A stretch of DNA of 64,000 bases from Mycolicibacterium helvum (GCF_010731895.1 NZ_AP022596.1:1426001-1490000), one strand, 5' to 3'. Counted from the first letter of the stretch, positions 27,170-35,913 are shown. Translations and numbers: made by a program. Notes: generated by a model not told the origin, from the sequence alone.

Positions 27170-27946
27170 ATGCGATTCCGTCTATTTGGGGCTCTCGCGG
27201 TGGCAGCGCTGATCACCGCGCCGGTAGCCGATGCCTCGGCCCCCGATTTCTGCGGGAGCCTGGGAGCCGACTGGGACGGCCAGTACTGCCACACCTCGGT
27301 GCTCTCGGAACGCAAGGCGGTCCGCGACATCAAGGTGGCCGTCCCCGGGGATCTGATCGACAACCCGGTGACCGGTCCGACCATCCGGGATTATCTGACC
27401 CAGTTGGTCAACAACTGGCGAAGCGTCGGCGTGCACATGGTGGCCGACAGCTTCGGCGAGGAGAACTTCCAGATCCTGCAGCGCGGTGACGTGCTGAGTG
27501 TCGTGTTCCACGAGGACTATCACGCCGATGGCCCCAAGCCCAACAACGCTTTTCGCACGTTCACCTGGGACATGGCCCGCGGCATCCGGCTGGGGCTGGC
27601 CGATGTGCTGAAGCCCGGTGTGGACTTCAGCGCGATCGCCTCGCTGGGGCAGCCCTTCATCGAAGACGCGCTGAATCAGGCGCCGCCGGCCCATCAGCCG
27701 GGCAGCTACCCGTTCGTGGTGGATCGGTGGGGGCCCGACAAGGTGTATTCCGGCGGATACAAGGCGTGGGCGCTGGCCGGCGACGAGCTGATCCTGTACA
27801 TGCCGGACTATCCGGTGGCGCACGATACGCCGCTCAACTACACCCCGGGCATCATGCAGTGGTCGATGGATGGCGGCACCGTACAGGCGCACATCCCGTT
27901 GGCTGCACTGAGTTCGGTTCTGCGGCCGCAGTACGGCGGGGCGTGA
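27170..27946 (+). CDS. Secreted MPT64-like (DUF3298-type) protein at the end of the mce operon
   Basis: A 258-residue exported protein with a cleavable signal peptide (ending near VADASA). The layout resembles MPT64 and related DUF3298 proteins: an early cysteine pair (FCGSLGADWDGQYCHTS), IRDYLTQLVNNWRSVG, then NNAFRTFTWDMARG and a C-terminal ILYMPDYPV...HIPLAALSSVLRP. MPT64-like proteins are secreted and of uncertain activity. It follows the Mas gene by five bases and is followed by the regulator gene after six bases. Confidence 0.7.
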   Translation: MRFRLFGALAVAALITAPVADASAPDFCGSLGADWDGQYCHTSVLSERKAVRDIKVAVPGDLIDNPVTGPTIRDYLTQLVNNWRSVGVHMVADSFGEENFQILQRGDVLSVVFHEDYHADGPKPNNAFRTFTWDMARGIRLGLADVLKPGVDFSAIASLGQPFIEDALNQAPPAHQPGSYPFVVDRWGPDKVYSGGYKAWALAGDELILYMPDYPVAHDTPLNYTPGIMQWSMDGGTVQAHIPLAALSSVLRPQYGGA

Positions 27947-27952
27947 TCTAGC

Positions 27953-29179
27953 GTGGAGTCTGTGTCAGATGGCGAACCCGCCATTCGGCGGCGGCCCAAG
28001 GACCGCAAGGCGCAGATCGCGCGTGCGTCGGCCGATGCGTTCGGATCGCAGGGCTATCACGCGGTCAGCATGGAGGACATCGCCGCGCGGGTCGGCATCA
28101 CGCCGGCGGCGCTGTATCGGCACTCCCCCAGCAAGTACGACTTGTTCCGCGACGCCGTGCTGGGCCTTGGCCAGCTGCTGGTCGACGCCACCGCGTTCGC
28201 CGACGACCGCGCCGGCGAAGACCCGGCAGTGACGTTGCGGGCGTTGATATCTGCGTTGGTCGACACCACGATCGCCTGCCGCACGGCGGGCGGACTGTAC
28301 CGGTGGGAGGCGCGTTATCTGCGTGACCCCGATCGTGCCGTTCTGGTCGATCAGCTCAAGGTGGTGAACCGCCGGCTGCAGGTTCCGCTGGCCCAGCTGC
28401 GGCCAAAACTGACGCCGTCTCAGTTGCGGACGCTGTTGACGGCCACGCTCAGCGTGATCGGCAGCATCACCGATCATTCCAATCCGCTTGCGGCCGGCGA
28501 GATCCGCGCGTGTCTGGCCACCATGGCGGCGGATCTGCTGGCCGCTGATGTGCCGACGAGTAGGCGCCGCACCGGCGTGCCGCGGGAAGCCGTCAGCGCC
28601 GGAGCCGAGGCTGGGATGTATGAGCATGTGCTCTACGAAGCGGTGCGGCTGTTCTACGAGAACGGCTACCGCAACACGAGCATGGAGGACATCGCGTCCG
28701 CGGTCGGTATCCAGGCGTCCGGGTTGTACCGGTTGTTTCCGGGTAAGGCCGACATCCTGGCACTGGCCTATCGGCGGGCGGCTGATCGGCATTCCAGTGA
28801 CACCGTCGATGCGCTCTCCCGCACCGCCGATCCGGAAGCGGCACTGGAGGAGCTGATCGATGACTACCTTGGCCGGGTGATGGAGTCGCCGGATCTGCCG
28901 TACGTGTATTACACGGAGCGGCAGAATGTTCCGGAGGCGGATCTGCGGGTGCTGGAGACCATCGAGCATTCGACGTTGGATGCGTGGGCGCGCCTGGTGA
29001 CGGCGGCACGGCCCGAGATGAAGATCGGCGCCGCCCGGTATGCGGTGGCCGCCGCGTTCTCTCTGACAGTGGACTTCGGCCGGCTCTTCAGTCGCGATTC
29101 CAGCACCGACTCGGTTGCCACGATCCGGCGGCTGATGGAGGTCACGCTGCTGGGCCGGCCGGTGCGGCGGCGTCGATAG
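27953..29179 (+). CDS. mce3R: Tandem TetR regulator, Mce3R-like
   Basis: A 408-residue protein with two complete TetR units. The first helix-turn-helix is at about 20-65 (AFGSQGYHAVSMEDIAARVG, TPAALYRHSPSKYDLF) and the second at about 225-270 (LFYENGYRNTSMEDIASAVG, QASGLYRLFPGKADIL). M. tuberculosis Mce3R is also a roughly 406-residue tandem TetR protein that represses the mce3 operon and a lipid-metabolism operon. Here the gene lies downstream of the mce genes on the same strand rather than divergent, so control may be autoregulatory within the operon. GTG start; GTG 27962 is an alternative and neither has a clear ribosome site. Confidence 0.8.
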   Translation: MESVSDGEPAIRRRPKDRKAQIARASADAFGSQGYHAVSMEDIAARVGITPAALYRHSPSKYDLFRDAVLGLGQLLVDATAFADDRAGEDPAVTLRALISALVDTTIACRTAGGLYRWEARYLRDPDRAVLVDQLKVVNRRLQVPLAQLRPKLTPSQLRTLLTATLSVIGSITDHSNPLAAGEIRACLATMAADLLAADVPTSRRRTGVPREAVSAGAEAGMYEHVLYEAVRLFYENGYRNTSMEDIASAVGIQASGLYRLFPGKADILALAYRRAADRHSSDTVDALSRTADPEAALEELIDDYLGRVMESPDLPYVYYTERQNVPEADLRVLETIEHSTLDAWARLVTAARPEMKIGAARYAVAAAFSLTVDFGRLFSRDSSTDSVATIRRLMEVTLLGRPVRRRR

Positions 29180-29197
29180 GCGTTTCGCCGAACGTGG

Positions 29198-29238
29198 GGG
29201 TTGTCGTCGATTACTCGCCACGTCGTCAACGACAACCC
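29198..29238. repeat. 10-base inverted repeat after the mce3R-like gene
   Basis: GGGTTGTCGT (29198-29207) and ACGACAACCC (29229-29238) are perfect reverse complements with a 21-base loop, 19 bases after the regulator's stop. It may act as a terminator for the mce transcript or as a regulator-binding site; the T-tract of a classical terminator is absent. Confidence 0.4.
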
Positions 29239-29302
29239 ACACTCTCGATGCACCTGTGGATGGGTGTATTCGTGTGACAGGCGAGTCCCGCAAGGTAGGG
29301 GC

Positions 29303-30160
29303 GTGCACGACGGGCCGTTCGTTGGGACGACGGCGATCGCGAGCGGACTGGTCACCGACTACCAGCTGCGCACCCGCTATCGCGCCGTGTACCGCAACGT
29401 CTACTTGGCCAATGAGTTGTCGTTGACGGCATCACGACGAGCACAGGCGGCATGGCTGTTCGCCGGCCCCGACGTCGTTCTGGCCGGGATATCGGCGGCT
29501 GCGATCCACGGCGCCAAGTGGTTGGACGGCACCGCGTCAGCGGAGATCATTCGCGCCGATCGCCATGGACCGCCGGGCATCCTCGCGCGCTCGTATGCAA
29601 TCGCGGATGACCAGGTGTGCACGCGGCGGGGTATCCGAGTCACCACTGCGGCGCGCACCGCGTTCGATATCGGACGCAGTCTCCCCCGGGACAAAGCCGT
29701 CCCACTGCTCGACGCGCTGATGAACGCCACCCGTCTCAAGCCCAACTCCGTCTTGGCCATCGCTGACGCGAGTCCCGGCGTGCGAGGAGTCCGTCGGCTA
29801 AGGGCCGCCATGAAACTGGCTGATGGCGGTGCCGAATCACCGCGCGAGACGCGGGTCCGTCTGCTATTGATCGGCGCGGGCCTGCCGGCGCCAGAGACGC
29901 AGATCGAGTTCTTCGACGACTACGGCGATGTCGTGATCCGCGTCGACATGGGCTGGCGGAGATGGAAAGTCGCAGTCGAATACGACGGCATACAGCATTG
30001 GGCCGATGGCAGGCAGCGGTCCTGGGATATCGATCGCATCGCCATTCTGGAGTCACAAGGGTGGGCGGTGGTTCGGGTCAGCGCTGACATGCTGGGGCGG
30101 TCTGAGGTGATCATTGCGCGCGTCACGGCGAAGCTGCGCGCTGCTGGCTGCCCCGTCTGA
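29303..30160 (+). CDS. DUF559-type (Vsr/restriction-fold) domain protein
   Basis: A 285-residue cytoplasmic protein. The N-terminal half resembles AbiEi-like proteins with a winged-helix-type domain (LVTDYQLRTRYRAVYRNVYL). The C-terminal half has the PD-(D/E)XK-like features of DUF559: RVDMGWRRWKVAVEYDGIQH, then a late WAVVRVSADML. Mycobacterial genomes carry many such genes and their role is not established; nuclease activity is inferred from the fold only. The GTG start at 29303 has AAGGTAGGG upstream; a reading from 29201 crosses the inverted repeat. Confidence 0.75.
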   Translation: MHDGPFVGTTAIASGLVTDYQLRTRYRAVYRNVYLANELSLTASRRAQAAWLFAGPDVVLAGISAAAIHGAKWLDGTASAEIIRADRHGPPGILARSYAIADDQVCTRRGIRVTTAARTAFDIGRSLPRDKAVPLLDALMNATRLKPNSVLAIADASPGVRGVRRLRAAMKLADGGAESPRETRVRLLLIGAGLPAPETQIEFFDDYGDVVIRVDMGWRRWKVAVEYDGIQHWADGRQRSWDIDRIAILESQGWAVVRVSADMLGRSEVIIARVTAKLRAAGCPV

Positions 30161-30204
30161 CGCCGAGCGTGGGAGATATCGGTGGTGAAGGGTCGATCTG
30201 TCAA

Positions 30205-30229
30205 CGACCGTCCGCACGCTCGACGGTCG
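30205..30229. terminator. Hairpin between convergent genes
   Basis: CGACCGTC (30205-30212) pairs with GACGGTCG (30222-30229) across a 9-base loop. It sits between the stops of two convergent genes and directly abuts the stop of the GH16 gene, so it may end transcription in both directions. There is no T-tract, as is common in mycobacteria. Confidence 0.45.
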
Positions 30230-31048
30230 CTACCAGACGCGGATGTAGTCGATCAGCATGTTCGCCGGGTAGCTGCCGCCCCTGGGATCGCCGCCGCCGG
30301 AGCCCGCGACCGCGAGGTCGAACACCGGAAACATTTGGTAGCCAGGGTCATTGAACTGCCAGTCTGGAAGGGTGTGCGCCGGAACGTTGTAGTAGGGCGC
30401 GGCGCCGTCGGTGTAGTCCTTCCAGAACCGCATACCGGCGTCGTCCCATTGCAGGCGCCAGGTGTGCCAGGCGCTGTCGACGGCGATGCGCTCGCTGACG
30501 TGCTCGCCGCCGTTGAGCTTGGCGTGGATGGCAGTTGCAGGACCCCAGTTGCCGTTGCCGTACCACTCCAAGACGTCGACCTCGCCGCCGTTGACGGGGC
30601 TCTCGTTGGACAGGTACCAGGCGGGCCAGCAGCCGGCGGTGAGGCAGTCCAGTTTCATCCGGGCTTCCCAGGTGTGGCCGATACCGCCGTTCCATTTCCC
30701 GAAGATCTTGCCGCTGTAGTAGGTGGGGCCGTCCTTGGCGGCGTGGAACACCAGGTTGGAGTTGCCGTCGAGGTAGACGTTGCGGCGGTCGTCGCGGTAT
30801 TGCCCGACGTTCTCGGGCAGCTCCCAGAACGTCGGGTCCTCCATCGATTCGCGGGCCAGCGCGGTGGTCCACTTCGAGGGGTCGGGGGCCGAGCCGGCCG
30901 GGCCGTCGAACTCGTCGTGGAAAAGGTAGTTCGCGGGTGCCGGTGCCGCCGGTGCGGGTGTGGTGGGTGTGGCGGTGGCCTCGGGGAGTCTCGTGGCTGC
31001 TGCCAGGAGGCCGAGCCCCGCTGTCATGAGCATATGGCGTCGGTCCAT
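30230..31048 (-). CDS. Exported glycoside hydrolase family 16 (beta-glucanase-like)
   Basis: A 272-residue secreted enzyme. The N-terminus MDRRHMLMTAGLGLLAAA has the paired arginines of a Tat signal. The GH16 catalytic motif ExDxxE is present as EVDVLEW, with E156 as nucleophile and E161 as acid/base. Flanking features such as FHDEFDGP, GHTWEARMK and WHTWRLQWDDAGMRFW are typical. GH16 members cleave beta-1,3 or mixed-linkage glucans, so the role could be degradation of external glucans or remodelling of a surface glucan. Start ATG 31048; it is divergent from the next gene by 100 bases. Confidence 0.85.
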   Translation of the reverse strand: MDRRHMLMTAGLGLLAAATRLPEATATPTTPAPAAPAPANYLFHDEFDGPAGSAPDPSKWTTALARESMEDPTFWELPENVGQYRDDRRNVYLDGNSNLVFHAAKDGPTYYSGKIFGKWNGGIGHTWEARMKLDCLTAGCWPAWYLSNESPVNGGEVDVLEWYGNGNWGPATAIHAKLNGGEHVSERIAVDSAWHTWRLQWDDAGMRFWKDYTDGAAPYYNVPAHTLPDWQFNDPGYQMFPVFDLAVAGSGGGDPRGGSYPANMLIDYIRVW

Positions 31049-31148
31049 GACCCCATACAAGCCGGATCGAGCTGCGGGCCGCAACCTTGGAGTCAGCTGG
31101 ATGGGCAATGACCTGGCATTATGCCTATCACGGTCGTACGGTGGGTCC

Positions 31149-31631
31149 GTGGCAGAACAGACAGCGGCGATCACGACGGCGCCTCCGCCGGACGCGATCA
31201 TGCGGGCCGTCAACCCGCTCATGCGATATCTGTTACGCACCCCATTCGCCGGCGGGCTGCGTAAGCAATTCATGGTGCTGAGCTTCAAGGGACGCAAGAC
31301 GGGGCGTGAGTTCACCGTGCCGGTCAGCGCGCACCACATCGACGGCGACCTGTACGCGTTGATCGGGAGTGTGTGGAAGCTGAACTTCCGCGGCGGGGCT
31401 TCCGCTGGGGTGTTGTACGAGGGCACGTCGCGGGTGATGCGGGGCGAGCTCGTCGAGGACCGCGCGCTGACGGCTGATCTGTTCCATCGGTGCGCTCTTG
31501 CGTACGGGGCGAGGCGGGCGCAGCGGATGATGGGGCTGAAGTTTCGGGATGACCGGATGCCGACGCTGGCGGAGTTCACCGAGGCGGTCGACGTGGAAAA
31601 GCTGGCGGCTATTCGTTTTACGGTGGCTTAG
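31149..31631 (+). CDS. Deazaflavin-dependent nitroreductase-like (DUF385 type) protein
   Basis: A 160-residue small split-barrel protein. The core MVLSFKGRKTGREFTVPVSA, then GDLYALIGSVWKLNFRGGAS, follows the Ddn-like family that uses coenzyme F420 for reductions, although some members have no known reaction. The GTG at 31149 is chosen because the similarity begins shortly after (an ATG at 31101 is possible). Its stop overlaps the stop region of the convergent secreted-protein gene by four bases. Confidence 0.65.
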   Translation: MAEQTAAITTAPPPDAIMRAVNPLMRYLLRTPFAGGLRKQFMVLSFKGRKTGREFTVPVSAHHIDGDLYALIGSVWKLNFRGGASAGVLYEGTSRVMRGELVEDRALTADLFHRCALAYGARRAQRMMGLKFRDDRMPTLAEFTEAVDVEKLAAIRFTVA

Positions 31632-32212
31632 GCCCCCGCGCACACCTGCGAGTCGCGGATCGTGGTGCCGTACACGTTGGCGGTGGCGATGTTGGCGTTG
31701 ATCTGGCCGGACGGCAACTTGCGCTTCATCTTGTCGCTGATCTGGGTGAGCTGATACCACAGGTGGAACATCGAATCCCCGTTGTAGACAGGCGAATACT
31801 CGCTCTGGTCGGGGTAGTTCACGATGAACAGGGTGTGCCCGCGGGGGTCGAGGAATGCGGCGGACTGGTCCAGGTTGGCGATGATCGTATCGGCGGCTTG
31901 CTGCACACCCGGTGCGGTCCAGACGTCGTGGCGTTGGTCGAGGAAGTGCTGGAAGCCGAGGACCTGGCTCATGAGCGTGTCATATTGGGCGTTGAACCAC
32001 TGACAGGATTCGCGCATCGCGGTCACCTGTTCGGAGGTCACCCGGTTCTGCCACAGGTTGTACGGATAGACGGTGGTGTTGGGCTGCCAATCCGAGGCGT
32101 ACGGGGTGAACACCGGTAATGATGGTGTGGGGTTGTCGGCGTGGGCGATTGGTGTTGCGGTCACTGCTGCGGTGAGGAGCAGCGCCGCTGCAGATCGGGC
32201 CCAGGTGCGCAT
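31628..32212 (-). CDS. Secreted protein of unknown function
   Basis: A 194-residue exported protein. The signal peptide (MRTWARSAAALLLTAAVTAT) ends near IAHA-DN. The mature part is rich in aromatic residues (DWQPNTTVYPYNLWQNRVTS, ESCQWFNAQYDTLMSQ) with two cysteines, one in SCQW and one at the very end (SQVCAGA), which could form a disulphide. I do not recognise the family. The ATG at 32212 is preferred over TTG 32218. Confidence 0.7.
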   Translation of the reverse strand: MRTWARSAAALLLTAAVTATPIAHADNPTPSLPVFTPYASDWQPNTTVYPYNLWQNRVTSEQVTAMRESCQWFNAQYDTLMSQVLGFQHFLDQRHDVWTAPGVQQAADTIIANLDQSAAFLDPRGHTLFIVNYPDQSEYSPVYNGDSMFHLWYQLTQISDKMKRKLPSGQINANIATANVYGTTIRDSQVCAGA

Positions 32213-32344
32213 GGGCAATTCTGTCGCGTGACAACAAGCGTTGTCCAGGGGCCGCTAGGGACTCTGAAGGGCACAAGGGCCCTAGCGCTGGCTGTCATGG
32301 GCGATCCATCGTGGGTGATGGGCTCGGTCAAACACTGGCTGGTG

Positions 32345-33427
32345 ATGGACAGCGGGCGCGACTCGGCTCGCGCGCCGTTCACCACGCGGATCGCCGGTGC
32401 GGGGCGGCATCTGCCCGCCACGCATCTGAGCACCGACGAGCTCATGTCAACGACCCGGCATGAGACCCATATCGATCTCGAGAAGCTGACGGGTATCCAC
32501 GAGCGGCGGGTATCGGTCGGCGACGAGGACTCCTACACGCTGGCGATCTCCGCCGCGCGGGACTGCCTGGCCCACGCGGATCGGTCTGCGGAGTCCATCG
32601 ATGCCGTAATCAGCTGCAGCATCACCAAGTTTCACGACGGGCTGACGCAGTGGCTCGAACCGACGATGAGCGGCGCGGTCGCCGAGGCGATCGGCGCCCG
32701 CACGGCGATGACATTCGACGTGTCCAACGCCTGCGCGGGGATGCTGACCGGCGTCACCATCGCCAACAACTGGATCCGCCAAGGCAACATCGAGCGGGTG
32801 CTGGTGGTCAGCGGCGAGTACATCTCTCAACTCGGACGCAATGCGGCACAACATATCCGCACCATCATGAGCAACGAACTGGCGTCGCTGACCCTCGGTG
32901 ACGCCGGCGCGGCGCTGCTGCTGGAGCGGGCTCCGGCCGGGTCGGCGGGCATCAGCTTGGCCGGATTCACCACGGTCGCCGACCACAGTCGGCTGTGCCT
33001 GGCCTATCCGAAGGGGGATGCGCCCGCGGCGCGGATGTTCACCGACTCCAGGGCCATCCAGCGCGTGGCGATCGCCGACACCCCGCTGCTGCTACACGAG
33101 GTGCTGGAGGCGGCGGGCATCGCGCTGCACGATATCGACCATGTGATCACCCACCAGACGTCGGCCCGCGCGATCCGCAAGGGCATGACGGAGATCGTCG
33201 CCGAGTTCGGCGAAGGGCCTGGCCACGACGCCGTCATCACCGTCGACCGCTACGGCAACACCGCGTCGACCACCCATACGGTGGCGCTCATCGAGGAGCT
33301 GGACGCCGGCCGGATCCGGCCGGGGGAAACGATCGCGCTGATTGCGTTGGCGTCGGGCCTGGAGATCGGCGTCATGCTACTGACGCTGGACGAGGAACTG
33401 GTTGGGGCCTATGGGCACGGTGATTGA
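32345..33427 (+). CDS. 3-oxoacyl-ACP synthase III-like (KAS III) enzyme
   Basis: A 360-residue thiolase-fold condensing enzyme with an intact Cys-His-Asn triad: C130 (DVSNACAGMLTG), H270 (VITHQTSARA) and N305 (DRYGNTAST). KAS III enzymes start fatty-acid or polyketide chains by condensing acyl-CoA with malonyl-ACP, and relatives make amides, esters or ketones. The start is uncertain (ATG 32345, 32318 or 32297), with no clear ribosome site. The next gene begins 17 bases before its stop and encodes a degenerate relative, so the two may form a heterodimer. No acyl carrier protein is adjacent. Confidence 0.8.
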   Translation: MDSGRDSARAPFTTRIAGAGRHLPATHLSTDELMSTTRHETHIDLEKLTGIHERRVSVGDEDSYTLAISAARDCLAHADRSAESIDAVISCSITKFHDGLTQWLEPTMSGAVAEAIGARTAMTFDVSNACAGMLTGVTIANNWIRQGNIERVLVVSGEYISQLGRNAAQHIRTIMSNELASLTLGDAGAALLLERAPAGSAGISLAGFTTVADHSRLCLAYPKGDAPAARMFTDSRAIQRVAIADTPLLLHEVLEAAGIALHDIDHVITHQTSARAIRKGMTEIVAEFGEGPGHDAVITVDRYGNTASTTHTVALIEELDAGRIRPGETIALIALASGLEIGVMLLTLDEELVGAYGHGD

Positions 33428-34277
33428 TCGGCTCGAGGTGGTCCACGGTGGCTGGCGTGCCCGGCATAGCGGTCTGCGCCTTGCCGTGTTGGCAGCCAAG
33501 AGGTGCCTGCGCGCGGCGGATTGCGATCCCGACGATCTGGACCTGCTGGTGAATGCGGGCATCTACCGGGACCGGAATCTGGGCGAGCCGGCGCTGGCGG
33601 CGTTGATCCAGGAGGACATCGGCGCCAATAGCGAGGACCCGCACGCCGGCGCGCACGGCACGTTCTCCTTCGATGTGGCCAACGGAACGTGCGGCGTGTT
33701 GACCGGGTTGCAGATCGTGGACGGATTCCTGCGCTCACGCACGATCGAGCGTGCGCTGGTGGTGGCCAGTGATGCCGATCCCGGGCACGGGATGAGTGAG
33801 CATTTTCCGTTCACCGCCGCCGGTGGCGCCGTGTTGTGCCGGTGGAGCGACGACGATTACGGCCTCGGCCGGTTTCACTGGATCAATCACCGCGATGGTG
33901 GTGAATCCTTCAGCGCCACTGTGGGATTGCACGACGCCCACAATGTTCTGCGGTTCCAGCGCTCGGAGTCGATGGACCAGCGGTTCGCGGAGGCCGCCGC
34001 CGAAGCCGCGCACGAATGCCTGCGCGAGTCCGGCCTGTCGCCAGCCGACGTCGACGTGATTGTCGCGGCGCCCGCGCAGCCGGGATACCGTGCGGCACTG
34101 GCGTATCTGCTCGGTGTTCCGCTGGAACGGGTGACGGTGGCCGGTGATGAGCACCTGCACACTGCGGCGCTGGTGGCCGCCTTCGGTGACGGACTTGCCC
34201 CGGGTGCGCGGGCGCTGATCGTCGCCGCGGGTGCCGGGGTGACCGCCGGGGCGGCGGTTTATCGCGAACCTGCTTAG
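33411..34277 (+). CDS. Degenerate KAS III-like partner protein
   Basis: A 288-residue thiolase-fold protein. The active-site cysteine is kept (C94 in FDVANGTCGVLTGL), but the histidine position reads AAPAQPG (alanine at 222) and the asparagine position reads AGDEHLH (aspartate at 246). It therefore should not condense by the usual mechanism. Overlap with the preceding complete KAS III gene suggests co-translation and a structural or acyl-holding role in a heterodimer. ATG 33411 is the start; a TTG at 33402 is possible. Confidence 0.75.
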   Translation: MGTVIDRLEVVHGGWRARHSGLRLAVLAAKRCLRAADCDPDDLDLLVNAGIYRDRNLGEPALAALIQEDIGANSEDPHAGAHGTFSFDVANGTCGVLTGLQIVDGFLRSRTIERALVVASDADPGHGMSEHFPFTAAGGAVLCRWSDDDYGLGRFHWINHRDGGESFSATVGLHDAHNVLRFQRSESMDQRFAEAAAEAAHECLRESGLSPADVDVIVAAPAQPGYRAALAYLLGVPLERVTVAGDEHLHTAALVAAFGDGLAPGARALIVAAGAGVTAGAAVYREPA

Positions 34278-34280
34278 GCG

Positions 34281-34706
34281 TTAGGCAGGCGGCGGGGTGC
34301 CGATGAGGACGGCGGTCATGCGGTAGCCGTCGGGGCCGGCTTTCCACGCGTGGTCGACGCCGTTCATGACGACCATGTCACCGGCTTCAAGTTGGTGGAC
34401 ACCGTCGTCGAGGATGAGGTCGACGCTGCCGCTGAGCACGGTCTCGAAGTCGATGGTGTCGGTGTGGTGCATCGGAGTCTCGGTGTTCGGACCTTGGTCG
34501 ATGACCATCCAGCGGGCGTGGCCGGGCTCGAGGAACTGGTCAATGAGGTCAGCGTTGCCGTGCGGGCGGGCCGGCGGCGGACTCTGCGTGGTGGCGTAAG
34601 GCAGGGCAATGGCGAAACCGGGTGCGACTGAATTGATTTCGACCTCATCGTTGCTGACGACGCAGGACTTGCCGTCAGCGTCGACTCCGGTGATGAACAG
34701 TCGCAT
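34281..34706 (-). CDS. Cupin-domain protein
   Basis: A 141-residue single-domain cupin. The metal-binding motif is visible as PMHHTDTIDFETVLSGSVDL, with a second part in LEAGDMVVMNGVDHAWKAGP. Histidines and a glutamate could hold Fe, Mn or Zn, so a dioxygenase, isomerase or ligand-binding role is possible. AAAGG precedes the ATG. It lies 30 bases downstream of the DMT-like permease gene on the same strand, probably as one transcript. Confidence 0.8.
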   Translation of the reverse strand: MRLFITGVDADGKSCVVSNDEVEINSVAPGFAIALPYATTQSPPPARPHGNADLIDQFLEPGHARWMVIDQGPNTETPMHHTDTIDFETVLSGSVDLILDDGVHQLEAGDMVVMNGVDHAWKAGPDGYRMTAVLIGTPPPA

Positions 34707-34736
34707 GGGGTTTGGCCTTTCGGTCGTGGTGGCGGT

Positions 34737-35654
34737 CTACTGGGGGACTTCGGTCTTGGGCTCGGGCTCCAGCGCGCTCTGGTGGCCGGCGGCACCGAAG
34801 ACTGCAACGGCCACCGCGCCCGCGACCGCGCCGACGAACCCGAGGACGACCACCCAGCCCATGCCGGGCCGGGCGCTGTCGCCGAGGAACACCACGCCGA
34901 TGACGCCGGGCACGACGGTCTCGCCGACGACGAGGGCGGCGGTGGCGCCGTTGACGGAGCCGAGTTGTAGCGCCACGGTGTGCAGGTAGAAGCCGCCGAT
35001 GCCGGCGATGACGATGGTCCACGCGGCCGGGTCGGCGACGATGACCCAGGGCTGGAAGTGGTCGACACCGTGGAGAATCCGGACGCCGATCGCGAGCATG
35101 CCGAACAGCACGCCGGCGATCAGGCCGGCCATGATCGCACTACGCGACCCGAGGACGCGGATGAGCGCAATCCCGCCGAGCAGGATGAGCACCGACACCG
35201 CCAGCACGACCCAGTGGATAAACCGGTCCGGATTGTCATGGTGGCCGCGTTCACCGGCGCCGATGCCGAGGACGAACAGCGAGGCGATGACCGCGGTGAT
35301 GGCGATCCAGTCCCGGGTGTGCAGGCGGATGCCGAGGACGGCGATGCCGAGCACGGCGGTGACGACGAGGTTGGCGCTGATGATGGTCTGGGACAGGAAG
35401 AGCGGAATGAGGCGGGCGGAGACTGCACTACCCACGAAGCCGATGACATCCAGGACCATGCCGACGATGAACGCGGCGGTGAGCGCGGCCGCGATGGTCG
35501 AGAGGAGGGTCGGGCCGCCGGTCGCGGTGACGTATCCGGTGGCGCCGCGGTCGCGGGCGGCGGCCGCCGATCGGCGCGCCCCGTAGGCCTGCAGCACCGA
35601 GGAGACTCCGTAGCCGAAGCACGCCAGCAGTGCTGCCGCGACGCCGATCATCAT
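34737..35654 (-). CDS. DMT/EamA-like membrane protein
   Basis: A 305-residue protein with about nine or ten hydrophobic segments and a tail rich in Glu and Pro. The opening GVAAALLACFGYGVSSVLQA and the late VVPGVIGVVFLGDSARPGMG resemble drug/metabolite transporters, which act as exporters or exchangers. Start ATG 35654 or 35651. It is followed by the cupin gene, so transport and modification of one metabolite is possible. The substrate is unknown. Confidence 0.75.
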   Translation of the reverse strand: MMIGVAAALLACFGYGVSSVLQAYGARRSAAAARDRGATGYVTATGGPTLLSTIAAALTAAFIVGMVLDVIGFVGSAVSARLIPLFLSQTIISANLVVTAVLGIAVLGIRLHTRDWIAITAVIASLFVLGIGAGERGHHDNPDRFIHWVVLAVSVLILLGGIALIRVLGSRSAIMAGLIAGVLFGMLAIGVRILHGVDHFQPWVIVADPAAWTIVIAGIGGFYLHTVALQLGSVNGATAALVVGETVVPGVIGVVFLGDSARPGMGWVVVLGFVGAVAGAVAVAVFGAAGHQSALEPEPKTEVPQ

Positions 35655-35851
35655 TGGTCGAGGTTAGCGGCATTCACTGGCTTCGCGGGAAGCATGGGCT
35701 CCCTCGCCACATTCCGTTGATCCATTCGACGGTGGTCCGTATCGGCGATCTTGTCCTGGTGGTACGTCAAACTATTGGCGATTCGCCTGGGACACCATGG
35801 ACCTACACGGATGCCTCTCGGATGGCTATCCGGCTTCTGCGGACGCACTGC

Positions 35852-35909
35852 CCAAGCCACGTAGGCGTTGAATCGACTTCCTAAGCCGCATAGGCAGATT
35901 CGACTACGT
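35852..35909. repeat. Imperfect direct repeat beside the SRA-HNH gene
   Basis: AAGCCACGTAGGCGTTGAAT followed by CGACTTC, and then AAGCCGCATAGGCAGATTCG followed by ACTAC, are two related copies of about 25 bases. They lie in the 259-base gap between the permease start and the nuclease stop. No gene or clear function is visible; they may be residues of a past insertion. Confidence 0.35.
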
Positions 35910-35913
35910 AAGG

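Noticed and set aside
29303..30160. The DUF559-type gene as part of a toxin-antitoxin or abortive-infection pair
   Set aside because: The AbiEi-like N-terminus hints at it, but no AbiEii nucleotidyltransferase gene adjoins.
31048..31149. Minus-strand extension of the GH16 protein up to 31579
   Set aside because: The extension is antisense to the nitroreductase-like gene and lies before a clear Tat signal peptide at 31048.
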